A stretch of DNA of 18,403 nt, from NCBI GenBank assembly GCA_046717125.1, contig JBKJVQ010000086.1, positions 1 through 18,403 of the forward strand. The letters are read 5' to 3'. Within the stretch, counting starts at the first letter, position 1, and the number at the start of each line of letters is the position of its first letter. The notes under the pieces were generated by a model, which saw only the letters and a list, made by a program, of their open reading frames with translations, was not told the DNA's origin and ran no database searches. The stretch comes from JBKJVQ01 sp046717125. Its GTDB lineage: Bacteria; Pseudomonadota; Alphaproteobacteria; Rhizobiales; Methyloligellaceae. Below are positions 1-6,033 of the stretch, one piece after another. A program made the position numbers and the translations under genes.

Positions 1-71
1 CACGTTTCCTGTTCAGTGGCTTCGGGAAGGGCGAGACAGATTGCGCGCAGGTTTGCGACCGCATTTGGCAT
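1..71 (-). CDS. MmcQ/YjbR-family protein, N-terminal fragment (cut by window edge)
   Basis: Reading leftward from the ATG at 69-71, 23 codons remain open to the window edge. They include LRAICLALPEATEQET, and the next codon starts TG, fitting a Trp. This pattern (LPEATE followed by W) is the usual N-terminus of MmcQ/YjbR-like proteins, small double-wing DNA-binding-fold proteins of about 115-120 residues with no settled function. The gene lies 16 bases after the stop of the CDGSH gene on the same strand, so the two are probably co-transcribed. No good Shine-Dalgarno precedes the ATG; a TTG at 81-83 is an in-frame alternative start. Only about a fifth of the expected protein is visible, so the call rests on one short motif. 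Confidence 0.62.
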   Translation of the reverse strand, partial: MPNAVANLRAICLALPEATEQET

Positions 72-87
72 CGAAGCGCCCAACGGC

Positions 88-330
88 TCAAAGCATCATG
101 TGCGAGCCGTCGCAGAAGGGCGGATCGCCGGTGTCCTTGCAGCCGCAGAGGAGGACAAGTTCGGTGCGCTCCGCGGTGAAGATCAGCGGCTCGATGCCAG
201 TGCCCTCGTGCGTGTTGTCGCAGAAGGGCTGCCGCCGGCTTCGGCCGCAACGGCACCAGGCATAACGGCGTCCCGCCTCGACCTGGACCGGATAGGGACT
301 GAGTTGAGCCGGAACCGGCGAATCGGACAT
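88..330 (-). CDS. Double-CDGSH iron-sulfur domain protein
   Basis: An 80-residue protein with two CDGSH-type motifs of the pattern C-x-C-x2-[ST]-x3-P-x-C-D-x-[ST]-H. The first is CRCGRSRRQPFCDNTH (Asn replaces the usual Gly) and the second is CGCKDTGDPPFCDGSH, almost at the C-terminus. In this family each motif binds a redox-active [2Fe-2S] cluster through three Cys and one His. Two tandem motifs in one short chain match bacterial homologues of the human Miner2/CISD3 type. There is no signal peptide or membrane anchor, so it is probably cytoplasmic. The start is chosen because AGGAG (336-340) precedes the ATG at 328-330 with suitable spacing; the frame stays open further upstream, but that translation is low-complexity Arg/Ala-rich and unconvincing. 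The physiological partner is unknown. Confidence 0.93.
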   Translation of the reverse strand: MSDSPVPAQLSPYPVQVEAGRRYAWCRCGRSRRQPFCDNTHEGTGIEPLIFTAERTELVLLCGCKDTGDPPFCDGSHMML

Positions 331-482
331 AGGAACTCCTCTGACGTCCTTCGCACTTAAGCCAAAGCGACGGGCCAGTTCAACGTCAGGTCTTGCATCA
401 CGGGCGCGGAATCGCGCGACAAGCACGGTCCGATTCCGTATATGACGCCGATGCCGCGCCGGACGCTTTCCACACGGGGCCG

Positions 483-809
483 ATGCAGACCTTTCTCGCT
501 TACTCCGTCGCCGCGCTCGCCGAGATCGCCGGATGTTTTGCATTCTGGGCCTGGGCGCGTCTCGGCGCGTCGCCTCTCTGGCTAATCGCGGGGCTGGCAT
601 CGCTGGCGCTGTTCGCCTTTGTGCTGACGGTCGTCGAAGTCGGAGCCGCCGGCCGCGCCTACGCCGCTTATGGCGGGATCTACATCGCCGCCGCCCTGCT
701 TTGGCTCTGGGCCGCGGAGGGTGTTCGTCCCGACAGGTTCGATGTGGTCGGCGCCGGCGTCAGCGTTGCCGGCGCGGCGATCATCGTCTTCGGACCGCGC
801 GCGGCCTGA
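483..809 (+). CDS. ynfA: YnfA family (UPF0060) small membrane protein
   Basis: A 108-residue, very hydrophobic protein, exactly the usual YnfA length. Four membrane segments are apparent, at roughly residues 3-23, 31-51, 62-79 and 87-105. Family signatures are AEIAGCFAFW near the N-terminus and AAYGGIYIAAALLWLW in the third segment, followed by EGVRPDRFD. YnfA proteins resemble the small multidrug resistance (SMR) fold and a transport role has been proposed, but the substrate here cannot be read from sequence. The ATG at 483 is preferred over upstream in-frame starts because homologues begin here; only a GGGG run nearby could act as ribosome binding site. The next gene starts 4 bases after the stop, so translation is probably coupled. 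A weak promoter-like pair lies upstream (GCGACA at 416-421 and TATATG at 439-444, 17-base spacer). Confidence 0.9.
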   Translation: MQTFLAYSVAALAEIAGCFAFWAWARLGASPLWLIAGLASLALFAFVLTVVEVGAAGRAYAAYGGIYIAAALLWLWAAEGVRPDRFDVVGAGVSVAGAAIIVFGPRAA

Positions 810-813
810 TGTG

Positions 814-1155
814 ATGAGATTGCTCGGCCAAGCCTCGCTCGCACTATGGATCATGGCGCTTATCATCGGCACCGTGGTCCACTTCACCTATACGCAGGCG
901 CCGGCCGAAGGGACGAATGGCTGCTTCTTCGCGGATCCGGGCTCCATGCGTGTCGCCTGCGCCGGGTTTTCGGGGGCGGAACTCATCGCCTACATATTCT
1001 CGCTGGCATGGTTCTGTACCTGGGGCATCTGGTGGAAGCTCGTGCAGATTCCCTACAGCCTCGACCTTCTTGCGCCCGCCGGCATGACGCTCTGGCTCGC
1101 CCTGAACTATCTCTTCGATTTCACAGGGCCGGACGAGGACGAGCAGGCCGCTTAG
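814..1155 (+). CDS. Hypothetical small membrane protein
   Basis: A 113-residue protein I do not recognise. Three hydrophobic segments are visible, at about residues 7-26, 56-74 (Trp-rich, with WGIWW) and 85-103. A loop between the first two contains Cys37 and Cys49, which could form a disulfide if exposed to the periplasm; a third Cys (68) lies within the second helix. The C-terminus is acidic (GPDEDEQAA). The ATG at 814 follows the ynfA stop by 4 bases, and a GTG directly before it (811) is an equivalent start. The tight spacing suggests a two-gene operon with ynfA. Its stop codon (1153-1155) overlaps the stop codon of soxZ on the other strand. The coding call is supported by coherent membrane topology rather than homology. 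Confidence 0.72.
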   Translation: MRLLGQASLALWIMALIIGTVVHFTYTQAPAEGTNGCFFADPGSMRVACAGFSGAELIAYIFSLAWFCTWGIWWKLVQIPYSLDLLAPAGMTLWLALNYLFDFTGPDEDEQAA

Positions 1156-1475
1156 CTTGGTGCGACCGCCACCTGCGCCGTCCAGCTCTGGCCGCGGCCA
1201 TTATCCCACACACAGACGAGTTCGCCCGGCCCGTCAGCGCGCATCGGGAACGCGATGAAGGGATTCGCGGAAATGCCGGTCGACAGTTCGGCATGGAAAA
1301 TCTCGACGCCGTCAAAGCGCGCCCGGAACGACCGGACAATGTCTTCCGGCACGACCTTTCCCGATGCGGGACTCTTGCGTCTTCCGGTTTCCATCGGATG
1401 CGGGATGAACGTCCTCACCTCGATGATGTCTCCGCGTCGGTAGCTTCGCGGCAGGCGGATGCTCGGGTCAGCCAT
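1152..1475 (-). CDS. soxZ: SoxZ, sulfur-oxidation carrier subunit
   Basis: A 107-residue protein with the SoxZ immunoglobulin-like beta-sandwich pattern: IRLPRSYRRGDIIEVRTFI at the start, PHPMETG, then FDGVEIFHAEL, ISANPFIAFPM and WDNGRGQSWTA near the end. SoxZ pairs with SoxY to form the periplasmic carrier that holds sulfur intermediates during thiosulfate or sulfide oxidation. It has no signal peptide of its own, as is normal for the family: it is exported together with Tat-targeted SoxY. The start lies 8 bases after the soxY stop (soxY-soxZ operon). Its TAA stop (1152-1154) overlaps the TAG stop of the convergent small membrane-protein gene. Confidence 0.95.
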   Translation of the reverse strand: MADPSIRLPRSYRRGDIIEVRTFIPHPMETGRRKSPASGKVVPEDIVRSFRARFDGVEIFHAELSTGISANPFIAFPMRADGPGELVCVWDNGRGQSWTAQVAVAPS

Positions 1476-1483
1476 GGCGCGCC

Positions 1484-1963
1484 TCACACATCGCAGCCGC
1501 CGATCGTCACCTTCACGAACTTCCGTGCAAGGAACGCGCGCCCGTCGCTCTGCATAGCGACCCCAACGACCTCCTGCGATTCCGCAAGCCGCATCCGGCT
1601 CGTCACCGACGCCCGGCCCGATTGCGGGGTGAAGAAGAAGCCCGCGACATGCACGACCGGGTTCTTCGGCGCGAAAATGTGGATCGATGCGACGTGGTTT
1701 TCCTCCGTCATCGGACTGTCGACCGTGATGGTGAACGGGACCGTCGCGCCGTTCTCCGCCAGCGCGGGCAGTTCGAGACGAATGAGCTTGCCTTCCAGCG
1801 GCGTCGCATCGCCGATCGCACGCCGGATCGCCTCCTCCAGCGTCTCGGTTGCGAGCGCGCGTTCCGGCGCGGACAACAGGGCCCACAGGGCCACAGCGCC
1901 AGCCCCGAGAAGCAGGGTGCGCCGCTGAATCAGGGTCTTAACGGGTCGGTCCAAGTGATTCAC
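1484..1963 (-). CDS. soxY: SoxY, Tat-exported sulfur carrier with atypical C-terminus
   Basis: About 159 residues starting at a GTG codon. The N-terminus carries a Tat-like signal: QRRTLLLGAGAVALWALL with the twin arginines at residues 14-15 and a likely cleavage after ALA (about residue 38). The mature part has SoxY features, including LELPALAENGATVPFTI, the EENHVASIHIFAPKNPV strand and FFTPQSGRASVTSRMRLAESQ. In SoxY the sulfur substrate is bound to a cysteine in a flexible C-terminal arm, classically GGCGG. Here the protein ends GGCDV, so the cysteine (157) is present but the following glycines are not. No ATG is available near the signal peptide, hence the GTG; no clear Shine-Dalgarno precedes it, so the exact start is uncertain. 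The frame stays open far upstream, across the antisense of fccB, but that extension is not SoxY-like. The divergent fccB start is only 33 bases away. Confidence 0.93.
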   Translation of the reverse strand: MNHLDRPVKTLIQRRTLLLGAGAVALWALLSAPERALATETLEEAIRRAIGDATPLEGKLIRLELPALAENGATVPFTITVDSPMTEENHVASIHIFAPKNPVVHVAGFFFTPQSGRASVTSRMRLAESQEVVGVAMQSDGRAFLARKFVKVTIGGCDV

Positions 1964-1996
1964 GCCGGGCGAAATTTCTGAACTAGGATGCGCGCC

Positions 1997-3274
1997 ATGC
2001 TGCCCAGACCGAGCCGCCGCGAAATCCTGCATGCCGTTGGATCGGCAGCGGCGCTCGGCATCCTGCACCGCCCGGCGTGGGCCCAAGCGAAGGGCCGCGT
2101 CGTCGTCGTCGGCGGCGGGGCGGGCGGAGCGAGTGTCGCGCATCTCCTGAAAATGGGCGCCCCCGGGCTCGATGTCACGCTTGTCGAGCCGAAGAGGGTT
2201 TACGCAACCTGCTTCTATTCCAATCTCGCGCTGGGCGGCTTCCGGACGTTCGGCTCGCTGGAGCACGATTATCGCGGGCTCGAGGCCGCCGGGATCAAGG
2301 TCATCCATCAGCGTGCGAACGGGATCGACGCTGCCGCGAAGACCGTGACGCTGGCAGACGGCAATGTGCTGAATTTCGACCGGCTCGTCGTCTCGCCCGG
2401 CATCGCGCTGAAGTTCGATGCGATCGAAGGCTACTCGCCGGAAACCGCCGCCATTATGCTGCATGGCTGGCTGGGCGAGGGCGGCGCGCAGACGCTCAAG
2501 AAGCAGATCGAAACGATGGACGACGGCGGTCTCGTCGTGATGGCCGCGCCGCCGAATCCCTACCGATGTCCGCCCGGTCCCTATGAGCGCGCTTCGATGA
2601 TCGCGCATCTGTTGAAGACGCAAAAGCCGCGGTCGAAGCTGCTGATCATCGACTCCAAGGATACGTTCTCGAAGCAGCCGGTGTTCGAGGAAGGCTGGCG
2701 CACGCATTACGCCGGTCTGATCGAATGGCAGCCGGCGGCGCTGACGGGAGGCGGGGTCAAGCGCGTCGATCCAAAAACGATGGAGATCGAGACCGGCGAT
2801 GGGCAAATCGTCAAATGCGCCGTCGCGAATATCATCCCGGCGCAGAAGGCCGGTGACATCGCTCATGCGGCCGGGCTCGCGGAAGGCGACTGGTGTTCCG
2901 TCCATGCGCGCGATTTCTCGTCTGCTCGCGCGCCCGACATCTTTGTGGTCGGCGACTCGGCGATCGCAGCCGAGATGCCGAAATCCGCTTATTCGGCTAA
3001 CAGCCAGGCGCGCGTCGCGGCCGAAGCCATCCTCGCCGATTTCTCTGGCGAGAACCGGCCGGATGCGACGCTGACCAATATCTGTTGGTCCATGATCGCG
3101 CCGGACGACAGCGTGAAGATCGGCGCAAATTACAGGCCCGACGGCCAGAAACTCGTGCCCGAAAATCCCTTCGTTTCACAGGTGGGCGAGGCGGATGCAA
3201 CCCGCGCCGGAACCCATGCCGAGTCGCTTGCCTGGTACAACGACATCACGCGCGCAATGTTCGCGGGACGCTGA
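1997..3274 (+). CDS. fccB: FccB/SoxF-type sulfide dehydrogenase flavoprotein
   Basis: A 425-residue FAD-dependent oxidoreductase of the flavocytochrome c sulfide dehydrogenase group, which oxidises sulfide (or sulfane sulfur on a carrier) in the periplasm and usually passes electrons to a c-type cytochrome. A Tat signal SRREIL is followed by a short hydrophobic stretch ending AWAQA. Next come the FAD dinucleotide fold (VVVVGGGAGGA, to about residue 45), RCPPGPYER with Cys191, the second FAD motif IFVVGDSAIAAEMPKSAYSA (about 316-335), and TNICWSMIAP with Cys363 at the start of the C-terminal domain. Cys191 and Cys363 match the redox-active disulfide pair of the family; Cys72 (YATCFYSN) is an additional cysteine. 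AGGA (1985-1988) sits 8 bases before the ATG at 1997, which favours it over the ATG at 1988. No cytochrome gene is adjacent. Its position opposite soxYZ supports the SoxF reading. Confidence 0.9.
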   Translation: MLPRPSRREILHAVGSAAALGILHRPAWAQAKGRVVVVGGGAGGASVAHLLKMGAPGLDVTLVEPKRVYATCFYSNLALGGFRTFGSLEHDYRGLEAAGIKVIHQRANGIDAAAKTVTLADGNVLNFDRLVVSPGIALKFDAIEGYSPETAAIMLHGWLGEGGAQTLKKQIETMDDGGLVVMAAPPNPYRCPPGPYERASMIAHLLKTQKPRSKLLIIDSKDTFSKQPVFEEGWRTHYAGLIEWQPAALTGGGVKRVDPKTMEIETGDGQIVKCAVANIIPAQKAGDIAHAAGLAEGDWCSVHARDFSSARAPDIFVVGDSAIAAEMPKSAYSANSQARVAAEAILADFSGENRPDATLTNICWSMIAPDDSVKIGANYRPDGQKLVPENPFVSQVGEADATRAGTHAESLAWYNDITRAMFAGR

Positions 3275-3365
3275 CGCACCGCTCCATTTCAATCGGGGAC
3301 GGATGGGATTAGCTTGTGGCCGCCGGGATGGCGACAACGGCTCGGAAAGACGCTTCGGAGGCGGC

Positions 3366-5864
3366 ATGAGTGTGCTCATCGGAATTATTGTAGGCGTCGC
3401 GCTCATCTTCGCTCTGGCTATGAGCCGGGCGTCGCTGCGGAACTGGGCGCTTGCCGCCGTTCTGTTCACGCTCGCCGCGCAGATGGGCGTTTTCGCGGGC
3501 GATCTGCATTGGCCGCTGGCCGGGTTGTGGCGGCTGCTCGCGTGGATACCCGTGATCCTGCTGGTCGCCCTGACATTCGACGAGTTGCGGCGCGACTACG
3601 TCGTCAAGCCGGCGCACAAGGCGCTGCGGGGCGTCATTCCGTCCGTTTCGGCGACGGAACGCGAGGCGCTCGATGCGGGCACGATCGGGTTCGACGCCGA
3701 ACTGTTTTCGGGGGTGCCGGACTGGACGCGGCTGCGCCGCGTTCCACCGATCGTGCTGACTGAGGAGGAGCGGGCCTTCCTCGACGGCCCGACGCAGGAA
3801 CTCTGCGAGCGGCTCGACGACTGGAAAATCCGTCACGAGCTTCACGACGTGCCCGACGATGTCTGGGACTTCGTACGCGAGCGCGGCTTTCTCGGCATGC
3901 TGATCTCGAAGCAGCATGGCGGGCTCGGCTTTTCAGCGCAGGCGCAGTCGCTGGTTATCGGCAAGATTTCGTCCAAGAGCGCCGACGGCGTGACCATCGT
4001 CATGGTGCCGAATTCGCTCGGTCCGGGCGAGCTGATCGAGCATTACGGAACGGACGAGCAGAAGCAGCATTTCCTGCCCCGCCTCGCGCGTGGTGATGAG
4101 ATTCCGTGCTTCGCTCTGACGGGTCCATTCTCCGGCTCCGACGCCGCGACCATGCGCGATATCGGCGTGGTTGAGCGCGGAATGCATGACGGACAGGAGA
4201 CGCTTGGCGTCCGCCTACGCTGGGATAAGCGCTACATTACGCTCGCGCCGAAGGCGACGCTGCTCGGCCTCGCGTTCCGGCTGTACGATCCAGCGCATCT
4301 CCTCGGCGCGCGTGACGAGATCGGCATCACGCTCGCGCTCATTCCGACGGATCATCCGGGCGTCCAGATCGGCCGCCGGCATCTGCCGTGCGGCGCGGCC
4401 TTTCCAAATGGCCCGACCTGGGGTCACGACGTCTTCATTCCGCTCGACTGGATCATCGGCGGCAAGGAGAGGGCAGGGCACGGCTGGCGCATGCTGATGA
4501 GCTGCCTTGCGGCCGGCCGCGCCATCTCGCTTCCCGCAACAAGCACAGCGGCAGCCAAATCGATGCTGCGGTCGTCGACCGCCTATGCCCGCATCAGGAA
4601 GCAGTTCAACCTGCCGATTGCGCATATGGAAGGCGTCGAGGAGCCGCTCGCGCGGCTTGTCGAGCAGGCCTACGTGCTCGAGGCCGGCCGTTCCGTCACG
4701 GCGGCGATGGTGTCGGCAGGCGAGAAGCCGGCCGTCATTTCCGCGCTGCTGAAATATCAGTCGACGGAGCGGATGCGGCAATGCGTCAACGACGCGTTCG
4801 ACATCCATGGCGGCCGGGCCATCTGCGACGGACCCTCGAATTATCTCCAGGGCGCCTACCAGATGGTGCCGGTCGGGATCACGGTCGAAGGCGCGAACAT
4901 CCTCACGCGCACGCTCATCACCTTCGCGCAGGGCGCGCTGCGCAGCCATCCCTGGCTGATGCAGGAAGTCGCCGCGCTCGAAGAGCCGAATCAGAAGAAG
5001 AGCCTCGACGATTTCGACACCGCGTTCTCCGGTCACGTCGCATTCGCCCTGTCGAATGTTTTTGGCTCCCTGTTCCACAATTTGACGCTCGGGCGTTTTG
5101 CTTCCGCGCCTGCGCATGCCCGCGAGACGGCGGGCTGGTACCGTCAGGTGGCGCGCGGCAGCCGCTCGTTCGCGCTCGTCGCGGATATATCGGTGGCGAT
5201 GCTGGGCGGCGGCCTGAAGACGAAGCAGAAGATCACGGGACGTCTCGCCGATGCGCTGTCCGAACTCTATCTGCTGACCTGCGTGCTGAAGCGGTTCGAG
5301 GACGACGGCTCGCCGGAAGCGGACCTGCCGATCGTCGATTATTGCGCGCAGAACTGCCTCGCCCGGTTCGATGAGGCGCTGAAGGGCGTGCTGGAGAATT
5401 TCCCCGTGCGCTGGGCAGGTATCGTCATGACGCCGCTGGTCTTTCCCTTAGGCGTTCGACGCCGTCCCCCCTCCGATACGCACGGCAAGGCGATCGTGCG
5501 GCTGGCCTTGGAGCCGGGCGCGGTGCGCGATCGGCTCACCCGCGACATCTATTTGTCGACGGATACGACAACGGCACGCGGCCTTATCGATCACGCATTG
5601 GAAAGGGTCGTGGCGCTGGAGGAGGCCGACCGCAAACTGGAACGCGCCGTTCGCAGAGGCGAGGTACAGCGCGTGCATGGCCATGACTGGATCGCTGAAG
5701 CCGCCTCGAAGGGCGTGCTCACAGCCGAAGAGGCGGCAGGTCTCGCCGAAATGCAGCTTCTCGTCGACCGCGTTATCGCAGTCGACGATTTCTCGCCTGA
5801 GGATGCAGCCGGCCGCCGGCCGGCGGCTGAAGTCCCACACCCCGAACACATCGCGGCGGAGTGA
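3366..5864 (+). CDS. fadE: Acyl-CoA dehydrogenase FadE (large, membrane-anchored type)
   Basis: An 832-residue protein of the E. coli FadE type (814 residues there), which makes the trans-2-enoyl-CoA in the first oxidation step of fatty-acid beta-oxidation. The N-terminus has two or three hydrophobic segments (about residues 2-19, 27-45 and 52-70) that would anchor it to the inner membrane. The dehydrogenase core follows: FLGMLISKQHGGLGFSAQAQ, CFALTGPFSGSDAATM (about 248-263), ARIRKQFNLPIAHMEGVEE, DIHGGRAICDGPSNYLQGAYQ (from about 479), and GITVEGANILTR with Glu508 in the catalytic-base position. A long C-terminal region (DUF1974-like) extends to the end. GGAGG (3357-3361) lies just before the ATG at 3366; the frame is open further upstream into fccB but that part is not FadE. 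It is the first gene of the fadE-fadJ-fadI run. Confidence 0.95.
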   Translation: MSVLIGIIVGVALIFALAMSRASLRNWALAAVLFTLAAQMGVFAGDLHWPLAGLWRLLAWIPVILLVALTFDELRRDYVVKPAHKALRGVIPSVSATEREALDAGTIGFDAELFSGVPDWTRLRRVPPIVLTEEERAFLDGPTQELCERLDDWKIRHELHDVPDDVWDFVRERGFLGMLISKQHGGLGFSAQAQSLVIGKISSKSADGVTIVMVPNSLGPGELIEHYGTDEQKQHFLPRLARGDEIPCFALTGPFSGSDAATMRDIGVVERGMHDGQETLGVRLRWDKRYITLAPKATLLGLAFRLYDPAHLLGARDEIGITLALIPTDHPGVQIGRRHLPCGAAFPNGPTWGHDVFIPLDWIIGGKERAGHGWRMLMSCLAAGRAISLPATSTAAAKSMLRSSTAYARIRKQFNLPIAHMEGVEEPLARLVEQAYVLEAGRSVTAAMVSAGEKPAVISALLKYQSTERMRQCVNDAFDIHGGRAICDGPSNYLQGAYQMVPVGITVEGANILTRTLITFAQGALRSHPWLMQEVAALEEPNQKKSLDDFDTAFSGHVAFALSNVFGSLFHNLTLGRFASAPAHARETAGWYRQVARGSRSFALVADISVAMLGGGLKTKQKITGRLADALSELYLLTCVLKRFEDDGSPEADLPIVDYCAQNCLARFDEALKGVLENFPVRWAGIVMTPLVFPLGVRRRPPSDTHGKAIVRLALEPGAVRDRLTRDIYLSTDTTTARGLIDHALERVVALEEADRKLERAVRRGEVQRVHGHDWIAEAASKGVLTAEEAAGLAEMQLLVDRVIAVDDFSPEDAAGRRPAAEVPHPEHIAAE

Positions 5865-5887
5865 AAGCAGGATCGCAACCGACAATC

Positions 5888-5978
5888 GTCATGGCCGGCC
5901 TTGTCCCGGCCACCTGCGGCTTATACGACAGTCCCGCAGGAACAAGCCGTGGATGCCCGGGACAAGGCCGGGTATGAC
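5888..5978. repeat. Palindromic intergenic repeat (RPE/REP-like) between fadE and fadJ
   Basis: An imperfect inverted repeat of about 91 bases fills much of the 169-base fadE-fadJ gap. The left arm (5888-5909) and right arm (5957-5978) pair through a perfect 15-base core, CCGGCCTTGTCCCGG against CCGGGACAAGGCCGG, plus outer GTCAT/ATGAC, separated by a two-base mismatch. Inside, CCTGCGG (5913-5919) pairs with CCGCAGG (5934-5940). The sequence has the look of dispersed palindromes that recur in Bradyrhizobium and Rhodopseudomonas intergenic DNA; that resemblance is from memory. Only one copy is present here. It could fold as a strong hairpin in the fadE-fadJ mRNA and affect message stability or read-through. 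There is no T-run, so it is not an ordinary intrinsic terminator. Confidence 0.82.
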
Positions 5979-6033
5979 AACGGAGTGAGCTGTTCCGCGT
6001 AGACCTTTCCACGAGCTCCAGGGCGCGCGACGA

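Noticed and set aside
846..1928. 360-codon plus-strand frame across soxZ and soxY
   Set aside because: Antisense to two recognised Sox genes and out of frame with the small membrane protein; no domain signature.
1964..2905. Upstream extension of the soxY frame, giving a 473-residue product
   Set aside because: The extension is antisense to fccB and would bury the Tat signal peptide in the middle of the protein, which is not compatible with export.
3195..3365. Upstream extension of the fadE frame, giving 889 residues
   Set aside because: It overlaps the end of fccB, lacks homology-like character, and a good GGAGG site marks the ATG at 3366.
4215..5117. 300-codon minus-strand frame inside fadE
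   Set aside because: Antisense shadow of the FadE catalytic core; no ribosome-binding site or domain signature.
5677..5988. Plus-strand frame ending in a peptide containing CPGHLRLI and MPGTRPGMT
   Set aside because: This is the translation of the palindromic repeat, a common source of false small-protein annotations.
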